Assembly: GCF_020283565.1 (NCBI RefSeq)
Contig: NC_060059.1
Span: 15,693,501 to 15,757,500 of the forward strand
Length of the DNA stretch: 64,000 bases
DNA from: Trifolium pratense
Taxonomy: Eukaryota; Streptophyta; Magnoliopsida; Fabales; Fabaceae
Reading direction: 5' to 3'
Positions 11,729-21,760 of the stretch are shown one piece after another. Position 1 is the first letter of the stretch. Every line of letters begins with the position of its first letter. The position numbers were made by a program, and so were the translations under genes. The notes beneath the pieces are model-generated. The model ran no database searches and was not told the origin of the DNA. It worked only from the letters and a program-made list of their open reading frames with translations.

Positions 11729-11820
11729 AAATTCTTAAGGTCATACTGTGGTAATACGGTTAAACCTTAAAGAAAAAAAAATAATATAAGGTCATACTGT
11801 GGTAATACGGTTAAACCTTG
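11729..11820 (+). repeat. Two copies of AAGGTCATACTGTGGTAATACGG in the Athila 3' region
   Basis: Near-identical units of about 35 bp at about 11729-11765 and 11788-11820, separated by an A-rich spacer. The rest of 11240-12265 is non-coding Athila 3' sequence with a polypurine-like run at about 11298-11311 and the true one at about 12254-12263. Confidence 0.7.
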
Positions 11821-12265
11821 GAAAAAATATTTATATGATTGCTAATACAAAAATTTGTATCATCAAAATTTGTATCATCAAGCTATTTGCGAGTTGAAAA
11901 AGATGAACAAAGACGCTAACCGGCTTTCTTACCATGTGTGTGACATAGATAAAGGGTCTTAATGTGACTGTCTAGAATGAAAAAGGATGAAACAAAGGAG
12001 AAGATTTAGATTTTAGTACAACGGCATGATCCGAATTCGATATGTATAAGAGGGAGAACTTTGTGTGTCGTTGAAATACCCTTCTTGATTGTGTAAAGAA
12101 CCTAACTAATTAATCTTAGCCGATTTGAATTTCTGACCACGTATGAGTACTTGTGATGTTATTTTTCTCTAAGTCTGTGTGTGTGAGTTGCTTCGCATTT
12201 CAAATGTTTTCTATATGCAAGCTAAATTGCTTGAGGACAAGCAATGGTTCAAGTTTAGGGGAGTT

Positions 12266-13943
12266 TGATACGCCTAAAATATGCTATTTATTTAGTTAAT
12301 TTACTATTATATTTTAATTATTTTTATTTCGATTTCGAAGTTTTATATTATGAATCGTTACTTATTTCTTGTATTTTAAATAAACAGATAAAAAGTGTAC
12401 GAGTTGAAGAAAGGAGCGAAAACGGACCAAAAAGGAGCAAAACCGGACAAAAAGGGCCACACACGTGCAACCAATTGGGCCACACGTGTGCAGCCCACAA
12501 ACAACAATTGACGCCTGCCAAACAAAACAAAGTGGCGGCTGCCAAATTGTCCAAAGTGGCGCCTGCCACTTTCCATCACAGCCGTTCCTCAAAATTTAAT
12601 CAAACGGTGACGCGTGTTTTGCAATTAGTCCCACATCGGCCAGTACACAACATTGGTGTTTTGTATTTTAGTATAAATAGGTCCCTTTTCTCCACTTTCT
12701 AGACACACAACTTTGTAACAATTAACTTGTAAAACGAGAATATAACTCGTATAGTTAGTTGGAAAGAATTCTTAAGCCTTTGCGGGAATTCTTTCTAAAG
12801 TTGAATATTATTTTCTTTTGTGCCGACGTTATTCCTTGGAGCTTTTATCCAGGTTTTTATTTTATTTTCTTTCTTTTATTGTTTTTATTTATTTATGCTT
12901 TATTTATTTATTTGCTTTATGTTTTTATTTCCGGCTTATTTATTTATTTCGTCTTTAGTTTTAGTTTTAGTTATGTCTAGCTAATTTAATATTGCTAGGA
13001 TGTGTGATTAGTAGCTAGTAGGGTTTCGATAGTTAGTTCGCGCGCTAGTTTCTTTTAAGTTTTCTTTAAGCAGTTTTTATTTTTAAATGACTATAATTTG
13101 TCACGAGAGTGAGAATTAATTAAAGTAGGATCAACATAGAACGCCACTTGAGATTTCTACTAGATAGTAAAAACTAAGCATTGATTATAATTCGGAAGAA
13201 CGCCCACTTAGGATTAGAGTCAATAATTATTTCTAATTCGGAAGAACACCCACTTAGGATTAGAAGTAATTTAATTATATTTGGTTTTCAAAAAGTACTT
13301 TATTAGCGGATGTGAGACGAGAGTTTAGCATCACCTTTATAATCTACAACATTAGTCAAGATTCGCGATAGCTGAGATTAGTGTTTTTAAACCAATATAA
13401 TTCGAAAACTTAATTGTTTACACCACTAAATATCTAGAAGTAATGCAACTACTTTGTAAAGTATTTTATTAATTTCATGATGAGAGTTGTGAGAGCTGGA
13501 AGTGAGAACGGCTTTCGCCTGGAGCATCGACTTTATTAAAATACGACAACTAGGTGGTGTAGTAATTTTACTTAGCACGAAAACTACTTTGATAAGTATT
13601 TTATAATTTCATGATGAGAGTTGTGAGAGCTGGAAGTGAGAACGGCTTTCGCCTGGAGCATCACTTTTATTAAAATACGACAATTAGATGCGGTAGTAAT
13701 TTTACTTAGCGCGAATTAAATATCGAACCCTGTGAAGCAACTAAGAGCTCATCCTAGCAATACGCTTTATTATTCTAAAAACCCCAAAAAAAATATTTTC
13801 TTTTGTTTTATTTGAAAATTCTACTACTATTTACTATTTAGCCTTAGATTTACAACGTAACATTAGATAACGGTAGGTCGACTATTGGTCTCTGTGGGAT
13901 CGATAATCTTTTAAAACTACACGCGGCAAGGCTGTATACTTGC
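12266..13943 (+). repeat. Athila 3' LTR (end uncertain)
   Basis: Begins TGATACGCC directly after the polypurine tract. It includes a promoter-like stretch with a TATA-type motif GTATAAATAG (12670-12679). Near its end is the text CTCTGTGGGATCGATAATC (13890-13908), characteristic of Athila/Tat LTR ends. Inside are two tandem duplications: about 13187-13263 (TAATTCGGAAGAACGCCCAC units) and about 13475-13712 (two copies of a unit of about 130 bp containing GAACGGCTTTCGCCTGGAGC). The exact 3' edge and target duplication cannot be seen. Confidence 0.65.
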
Positions 13944-14469
13944 AGCGCATCAAGCCTCGTGGGCTTTTCATAATGCTTCAGCTCCGATAAATCTTCTAGA
14001 TGCAAAATATATATTTTTACCAAATCTTTATTTGCATCAAAAATTCCTCCCATAAATATATTTGTTGTAAATATATTTTAAATTTAAATCTTCTAATCTT
14101 CTTGAAGCACAAAGATTTATTTGAAATAAATCTTTTATTTTTTCTGCAGCAATCTTCACAAGATATATTTTTGAAACAAATATTATATTTTCTAAAAGTT
14201 ATTTTATTCCTTTAGAAAATAGAACTAGGGTTCAGCTGCCTTCTGAAACACATTGATCACGTGCGCCTTGTTGAGTAAGAAACCACGAAACAATTCTTCA
14301 ATCAAATCTTCGAAAGATTGAGTAGAAAATAAAAACGCTAGCTGGCGCGAACAATCAGACATACAAGTGTTGTTACATCTGTCGCAACACTTGGCGTAAG
14401 CACATATGTCTCAACACTTGGCTAAAAGATGTTTTTGCAAAATGTAGCCAATCATACAAAAACCCAACA
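13944..14469 (-). repeat. Copia LTR fragment, minus strand
   Basis: Read on the minus strand it starts TGTTGGGTTTTTGTATGATT at 14469 and continues GGCTACATTTTGC, a relative of the LTR start at 1057. It includes CAACACTTGTATGTC-like repeats. The other end is fused to the Athila LTR with no visible primer site, so it is a truncated LTR. Confidence 0.5.
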
Positions 14470-15390
14470 AAGGTATATGAAAAATTTGAGTAACAGTGCG
14501 CCGGATATTGGTGGCAAAAACAAAAAAAAAAGTGATAAAAAAACATCATTGATGTATTTGTCTTGACCAGTTATGAAATTTGGATCTTATTTGGTGTAAA
14601 TCGGGTATGCGCAGCGCAACAGCAGAGACTAATCTCTCGAGTCTTGTGAGACCCAAATGAGTGGCAAACCGTCTCTAAGAGTTTTAACATAAAGAAAACA
14701 ATTATTAAATGAAGTGAATAAGAAAAAAATATAAGAAACAAAGGATAACGACAATGCACCTCTCAAACAATGAATATCAAGATTTGTTTCAATTAAATTG
14801 TGAGACATGATCAAAATTTGCAAGAAAAATAAAGTGTATGACTGAAAATAATTGAACTTGAGATGATTACGATGAATAAAATGAATGGAAGACATTACAC
14901 CACAATCACCATGCAAATTCCACCGCCCCATTTTCAACCAAACCTCCAACTCAATTTCCACAATCCCCGTTTCAGCAATTCCATTTTCCTGGTATCAAAA
15001 TCCAACTTTTCCACTTCCCTTCAACCCACAGAGTTATCAATTATTCTCTTCAATCTGTCACAATTACTCCTTGGAATCAAAATCATACCTTTTCACTTTG
15101 CTTCAACCTCACAATCATCAACGTGTTTTCCGAGAGATAGAAAGATATGCAAGGTCACCGCGAGAGAGGAGAGAGAGTTGTTCGCCGAGGGAGAGATGGT
15201 CGCCGGAAGAGAGAGACGGCCGCAGGGAAGAGAAAGATTCTTCGAAGGAATGAAGAGAGAAGTTGAAGGGTTTGTGATTGAGTGGAATAGACACATTAAA
15301 AAGTGTTTTAATCTCAACCATTCATTTTAATCTAATGATTATTATTCATTCTCATATTTCTCATATATTTTTATCATTCTCATAATATAC

Positions 15391-15393
15391 ATC

Positions 15394-15438
<45 letters not shown>
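15391..15438 (+). repeat. (CT)n(AT)n microsatellite
   Basis: About six CT repeats run directly into about eighteen AT/TA repeats. Confidence 0.95.
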
Positions 15439-15439
<1 letters not shown>

Positions 15440-15720
15440 CTCAAATGCAAATCTATAACACATCTTATTTAAATCAATTTGTAACTGAATTTTGCAAGAA
15501 TCTAATGAAAAATTAATTAATGTAAAAAATGAGAGGAAATAAATTAATTATTTCTATTTTAAAAAAATTGTATAAAAAGAAATTGAATGGGTAACACAAA
15601 ATGTGTATTAGATAAAGAAAAAAAATTGGAGTTGTATAAAAAAGTGGGGTTGATTTCTATTTAAACAAAATTAAGCATTGATTTCATATTTATTACATGT
15701 GAGTTACCACATTATATTAG

Positions 15721-15812
15721 ATTGATTGATGTAGCCTAGTGGTAGATGAACCAAATAATTCTTAGAGGTCTCGAGTTTGATTCTTGTTGATATATTTTTT
15801 AACATTTATTTG
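15721..15812 (+). mobile_element. SINE-like fragment
   Basis: TAGCCTAGTGG (about 15732) resembles a pol III A box, and AGTTTGATTC about 40 bp on resembles a B box, followed by an AT-rich stretch. No target duplication identified, so it is a degraded copy or chance. Confidence 0.4.
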
Positions 15813-16392
15813 AATTAAATTAGGGTTAAAATGAGAGAGAAAATAAGCGGGAAAAATATTAAATTTAAGGTTACTTTATCGAAATAAGCTTAGAATATGA
15901 GATAAGCGACGGAAGACACTCTATACATGTTTTCTATATTGTTTGACAAATAGTCTAAGTTGTTCGCTTTAACTCCGCTGAATTTGTCAGTAATATTTGG
16001 ATTTAATTTGTGTGTACCCATTATGTAAAAAGTTTAACTTTTATTATATCTCCGTAAGAGTCATGCAAATGATGATTTGTCACTAATTGATACTGTAAAA
16101 AAAGTTTTACAAACAGTAGACCAAAATTATTCTCTTATTTATAGTTAAATTGAAAATACGTTTTCTTAAAAGTCCAAATCTATCCTGGTTAAACTTATTG
16201 AAAAATTATTTTAGATTATCAATGTCACAAAAAGGTCGAATGTTTTAACCATTTTATTTATTGAAAAAGATATGATAGAACATACTCCCTTCGGACATAA
16301 ATATATAAAAAAATAACTGTTTATGCGGTGTTTAAGAAATTTAGTTAAGTGTAGTTAATTTTTTTGATTTAATACAAAACATGAGTTAAGTT

Positions 16393-16432
16393 TGTTGGGG
16401 TTTTTATGTTGGCTACATTTTGCAAAAACAAT
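16393..16432 (+). repeat. 40-bp Copia LTR start fragment
   Basis: TGTTGGGGTTTTTATGTTGG then CTACATTTTGCAAAAACA matches the LTR start at 14469 in the opposite orientation. It breaks off where the GGGTA-rich element begins. Confidence 0.5.
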
Positions 16433-16437
16433 TATAT

Positions 16438-16960
16438 AGGATGGCAATTTGACCCATACCCAGAGGGTACCCGCAAAAATTACCCACAACGGGTAGGGTA
16501 AAAACCCGCATTCTGGGTATGGGCACGGGTATGGGTAATTACCCGCAAAAATAAACGGGTATGGGTGCGGGTACGGGTACCTTAGTACCCACCCCGCCCC
16601 ATACCCGCATAATATATATTTATTTGTTTTATTTATATTATTATATTATAATATATGTAAATCAATTTAAAACAATAGAACTCTACTAAATTATTACATA
16701 TTTTTAATAAAAATATTTATTTATAACATAATATAAAAATAATATGAATATTTAACATAAATATGAACTTTAACATAAGGTTAATAATAATTTTGTTTAT
16801 AATTTTCATTAGTCAATATTAAAATCCTTGAAATTTTTTTAATTCTATTAAAATTATATGATATTTTATAATTGATCAATTTATTTTTAGTAAAAATGCT
16901 GGTAACGGGTACGGGTACCTAGGTACCCATTTACAGGTTAGCCAGTAGGCCACCAAAATC
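16438..16960. mobile_element. GGGTA/TACCC-rich inverted-repeat element (non-autonomous)
   Basis: Starts GGATGGCAATTTGACCC. Arms rich in CGGGTA and TACCCG words (16450-16612) pair with one another and with ACGGGTACCTAGGTACCC near 16910-16927. The roughly 300-bp centre is almost pure A/T. The pattern matches common plant DNA elements that begin with a GGGATGGCAA-type end. No ORF. The right end is indistinct. Confidence 0.45.
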
Positions 16961-18926
16961 TTAAAAATGCCGGGTGTGGGCGAAACTCAAAAGGAGAGAA
17001 GATACAATTAGAAAAAGAGATTCAATATGGTTCGGTGTATGATAGAATTGGTTAATCTAATGGTCAAGTGGTATACGCCGGTGAAGGACTTAATTGAATC
17101 TTCACTCTAGAAATGAAAAGGGCATCAGCCTTTGGTGTGGTCATCATTACTAAAGAATGGAACCTGCAAGAGAACAATGCAATTAAGATTTAAGACATAC
17201 CAGAAGCCCAGTTATTACATAAACCCTGATCATAATAAACAAAACTACAATTACTCACCCTTGATTCCTCATTCTTATATTTCCTTAGAGGATACTTGAT
17301 CCTTTTTTGTAAGAGGTGGCGAGCAGTCAATACGGAGGATATTCTTATAGGAGCAGGTTTGTCTTGGACCTGAAAAACAAGTGTCAGTTTGAAACTTATT
17401 AGCTTTCATAAAATGTAAAACCACCCAGAAAGGTTGATCATGGTTTGCACTGAAAAGATAAATCAAATAAGGATGAACTCAAGTTTAAGTACAAAACCAG
17501 CATAAAATGTCAACAGAATCAGAAATTAAAATCAAGAAATGTCATTTACAGGCATGCTAGAGATTCCATATTGAACGGAAGGAGTGTTTCCAACTCGACC
17601 AATTGACATCTGAGGCAAAGCAGGAAGTGTTCCAAATGGGTTTGTATTGATCGGTGCTGGTTGTGCAACGATAGAATTCTGGGGTGGGTTTGTATTGATC
17701 AGTGCTGGTTGTGCAACGATAGAATTCGGGGGGGTAGCCCTGTCAAACATGCCTGGAGTTCCACCGAAGCTACTTCCACCACCTATTTAAGACAGCAAAA
17801 GAAAACAAACAATTTCAAACATTAATTCTTCAATCATCACCAATGAAAATCAACAGAATTGTCAAATAATTTATATTTTAAAATTAAAAAAAGATGTACC
17901 TTTATCTCCCAATTGATAGTCCTCCCATCTTAGCTCTTCATGGCTTTTATCTTTGTAAACTGGCGTGGCTAATATGGACTCCGATGTAAAAATAGTCTCA
18001 GCAGAGGTACCGAAATCTGCACAATAGAATTATCAGTCATCGCCAATAAAAGCCGACAAAATTATCAAATTATTTATATTTTAGGCTAAAAATCTGGATG
18101 GGTACTAACATTTTCAGAAATGTGATACTTAAGGGAACAATAAGTTCAACTTAAAAAAAGGGGGACTATTTTCGTTAGCGTGATAAAATAGAGGAACCAA
18201 AAGTATAATTAAGCCTATATTTTACAATTAAAATAAATGTACCTTTATTTCCCAATTCATAGTAATCCCATCTTAGCTCCTCATGGCTTTTACCTTTGTA
18301 AAAAGGAATGGCTGATATTGACTCCAATTTTTCAGTTTGTGTAGAGGGAGTATCTTCTACAAATGTAGATGAGTAACTACCTACTCTACTTCCACCCAGT
18401 CGACCTCGAAATTCTGAATGCTCTATAGCAGTATTGGCAAATGGTTGAGTGGGAGTCTGTGTTTCTGCATAAAAAAAATAGGACCACTCTCAATTACAAC
18501 GACATAAGATAAAAACTTGCAATAATTATTCAAGTCGCTTGCATCTTAAAAATATATATAAACAAAAGGATGGCATAAACTAGCTTTGAAAAATCTCAAT
18601 CATTATGTTATGTAATCTTCAGGTCTTTAAAAAGAATCTATGCATATGAAAACTGGTATTTAAGACAGCAAAAGAAAACAAACATTTTCAAACATGAGTC
18701 CTTCAATCATTGCATGAAACAAAAAAAAAAAAAAAGGTACCCATAACTAAAATATTGAACTGACCAGCCCGTATAGAGGGAGTATCTTCTATAAATGTTG
18801 CCGAGTAACTAGCTACTCTACTTCCACCCCGTTGACCTCCAAATTCTGATTGCCCTATAGCAGTATTGGCAAATGCTTGAGTGGGAGTCTGTGTTCCTGC
18901 ATAAAAAAATACGATCACTCTCAATT

Positions 18927-21760
18927 ATAAAGGAATGAATAAAGTTGTATATTGCATTACTTTTGAGAGTTTACAAGAGGTGTATATATACACAAGTATA
19001 GTAACCTAATTGGAGTAAATTAAGGAACAAATATCTCCAACAATTAAGGTGATTGACTCTATAGACTTTATACAAATCCTAAAATAATAATGATAATAAT
19101 TAAATACTAATTATGCTTGATATCCCCCCGCAAGTTGGGCGACCTGGAAGAAAGATGCAACTTGGATAGTAGAAACTCGAACCGGGGGCGAAGCAGAGGC
19201 TTGGTGAGAATGTCAGCAAGCTGGTCGTTGGTAGAGACGAAGGAAACACGAAAACGGCCACGTTGAACGTTTTCACGGACAAAGTGATAAGCTAAGGCTA
19301 TGTGCTTCATTCTGGAGTGGAAGACAGGATTAGCACTCAGATGTGTAGCACCAAGATTGTCGCAGTAGATGACAGGACCAGCTGTAGGAGTGTGACCAAG
19401 TTCAGTGAACAAAGAGAGTACCCAAAGGAGTTCACTGGCCGTGTCGGCCAAGGCTTTATATTCAGCTTCAGTGGATGATCGAGCAACCGAGCGTTGCTTG
19501 CGGGAACTCCAAGAGATGGGGGTGTCGCCAAGATAGAGCAGGTAACCAGTGGTAGAGATGTAATCATCTTTGTCACCCGCCCAGTCCGCATCTGAGTACG
19601 CATGAAAGTTCAGGGGAGCAGTCGCGGAGATGAAAATGCCTTTGTCGCAAGAGCCGGCCAGATAGCGAAGTAGGCGCTTGAGAGCCAACCAGTGCATGGT
19701 GCTCGGGTTCTGCATGAACTGAGCAAGTTTGTTGGTCGCGAAGGCAATGTCTGGTCGAGTAAGACTCAAGTATTGGAGACTTCCAACTAGTGCTCGGTAT
19801 TCAGTCGGGGAGGGCAAGGGATCACCAGAGTTTTTGAGCAGCGGAGGAGTAGCAGTTATTGGAGTGGACCCTGGTTTAGCTTCTGTCATGCCCGACTTTT
19901 GAAGGAGATCAGTGATGTATTTCCGTTGTGAAAGAAACATGCCCGCAGCGGAAGGAATGACTTCAACACCCAGGAAATAATTGAGATAGCCAAGATCTTT
20001 CAATGAGAAACGGGCAGCAAGTGTAGCAATGAGACGAGACAATTCTGTCGAGGAGCTCCCCGTAACAATGATGTCGTCGACATAGACGAGCAAGTATAGT
20101 GTCGCGCGTGGTGTCCGCTGAATGAACAAAGAAGCATCGGCGGTGGAATTGACGAAGCCAATGGAGAGCAGGAATACACGAAGTTCCATATACCAAGCGC
20201 GAGGAGCTTGCTTTAACCCGTAGAGCGCCTTCTTTAGGCGACAGACATGATCAGGGAAGCTTTTGTTAACAAAGCCAGGTGGTTGAGCCATGTAGACCTC
20301 CTCGTTGAGCGTCCCTTGAAGAAAGGCATTGTTAACATCAAGCTGGCGGACCGACCATCCTTGTCGAACTGCCAAGGCGAGGATGATCCGAATTGTCACT
20401 GGTTTGACGACGGGGCTAAATGTTTCTGTGTAGTCACAACCAGGGCGTTGATGGAAACCCTTAGCGACCAATCGAGCCTTGTACCTATCAATGGACCCAT
20501 CTGGATTTCTCTTGATGCGAAAGACCCACTTACAACCAACCAAATTTTGAGCAGAGGAACGACCAACGAGTTCCCAGGTGTTGTTGCGATGTAGGGCATC
20601 AAATTCAGCCAACATGGCGGAACGCCAGTCCGGATCACGAAGGGCTTGGGTAATAGTACTAGGTTCCATCGGGGATGAGGGACGAACATGGAGGTTGAGT
20701 TTGTGGATGGGTTTGACGATGTTGTTTTTGGACCGGGTGATGATCCCACCGCCATGGGGTTCAGTGGTCGTTGTGGGGGGAGAGGTCGTTTGTGGTTGTG
20801 GGAGCAATGTTGGCTGTAAGGAGGAAGGGGGGTCATTACTGGTCGTTTCATTGCTCGTTGTATTTGAGGACGAGGATTGGGATGTGGTCGGGGAGGAAAT
20901 GCCAGACGGGGAGGGAGGCTCAACAAGTGAGGTATCCGGGGATGTGGGATTGGTGCTCGCAGTAGGTGGAGCGATGGTCGGCAAGACGGGCAGTTGGAGT
21001 GGACCAGTCTGTGAGGTCGTGGACGTAATCGGTTGGGCCACCAGTGAACGGAAGGGGAATTCAGTTTCGACGAACTTGACATGGCGAGAGGTGTAAATCC
21101 GTCCAGTTGAAGGATCGAGGCATAGGTGTTCTTGAGAAGCTCCCAGAGGTCGTGCGAGGTCTTCGTCTGGGACACCAAGGAGGCCACCTCGTCGGAAAGA
21201 GTGGTGAGGATGGCACCATAGATGAGGCGATCCTGGCGACGCCATGTTTGAAAAGCAGGGTTTGGTGATGTTACCGGAGGCGTTGCGGTGGTGGTGATCG
21301 TTGCTGTCGGCGCAGGGAACGATCCATCAGTGTATTTGAGTAGATCAAAACCATCAAGGAAGGCTTCTACCTGGAGTTTCCAATTGAGGTAATTGGTAGG
21401 GAGAAGCTTGGTGACACCGCTGAGGGTGATACACGAAAAGGGTTTGGAGGGTTCATAGGGGTTAGCTATGGAGCGAGAGCCATCGGAAGCCATGGGAGGC
21501 AAAGTGTGACGGCAAAGTGTTAACAGGGTAGGGCTGGAACGTTACCAACTGATACCATATAAAGGAATGAATAAAGTTGTATATTGCATTACTTTTGAGA
21601 GTTTACAAGAGGTGTATATATACACAAGTATAGTAACCTAATTGGAGTAAATTAAGGAACAAATATCTCCAACAATTAAGGTGATTGACTCTATAGACTT
21701 TATACAAATCCTAAAATAATAATGATAATAATTAAATACTAATTATGCTTGATTTGATAT
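18927..21760 (-). mobile_element. Young Copia retrotransposon inserted in the NUP98 pseudogene
   Basis: Two LTRs of about 200 bp (18927-19123 and 21559-21760) read as identical except for a 5-bp TTTGA insertion in the right one. The target sequence CAATT flanks both sides (18922-18926, 21761-21765). On the minus strand, TGGTATCAGTTGG (primer site, about 21557-21545) follows the 5' LTR, and GCGGGGGG (about 19131-19124) is the polypurine tract before the 3' LTR. The inferred LTR termini (ATATCA...TTTAT) are not the usual TG...CA. A large internal deletion removed most of gag, protease and integrase. Confidence 0.85.
19107..21502 (-). pseudogene. Copia gag fragment fused to integrase end, reverse transcriptase and RNase H
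   Basis: From 21502 the reading begins with a Copia gag N-terminus (TNYLNWKLQVEAFLDGFDLL). Near 21130 it joins out of frame to the last part of integrase (YTSRHVKFVETEFPF). The second frame, open from 21245 to 19107, then carries a complete reverse transcriptase (WVFRIKRNPDG, ARLVAKGF, DVNNAFLQG, active site YVDD at about 20085) and RNase H (DADWAGD, SRSSTEAEY-type text SVARSSTEAEYKAL). Reverse transcriptase and RNase H look intact, but the frameshifted fusion and the missing protease and integrase make the element non-autonomous. Confidence 0.85.

Larger units (their letters stand above)
6259..13943 (+). mobile_element. Athila-type Ty3-gypsy element, 5' truncated and lacking pol
   Basis: The element is entered in mid-gag at the right edge of the Tekay-like LTR. 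It then carries protease, a spacer with the conserved text GCATGGGAGGCAACCCATG (8731-8749), an env-like ORF, a second frameshifted env-like region, a polypurine tract (TTTAGGGGAG, about 12254-12263) and an LTR starting TGATACGCC at 12266. Reverse transcriptase, RNase H and integrase, which normally lie between protease and that spacer, are absent. It is either a deletion derivative or a non-autonomous family. The LTR end is blurred; it seems to break off near 13943, where Copia LTR sequence begins. Confidence 0.75.
14470..16392. other. Unassigned stretch with a CT/AT microsatellite and SINE-like piece
   Basis: About 1.9 kb with no gene I can support. Contents: a motif with CTCGAGTCTTGTGAGACCCAAATG (14637-14660) that recurs in degenerate form at 46618 and 57236; a 155-codon open frame at 14863-15330 with no recognisable domain, whose second half (15150-15260) is purine rich; a (CT)n(AT)n microsatellite at about 15391-15438; and a tRNA-like A/B-box piece at about 15721-15785. 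Confidence 0.5.

Noticed and set aside
14863..15330. 155-codon open frame
   Set aside because: No recognisable domain, low-complexity second half, located among transposon fragments; I do not call it a gene.
14431..16432. A 2-kb DNA transposon with 38-bp terminal inverted repeats
   Set aside because: The inverted sequences are starts of Copia LTRs (TGTTGG ends, matching the complete LTR at 1057), so two separate LTR fragments explain them better.
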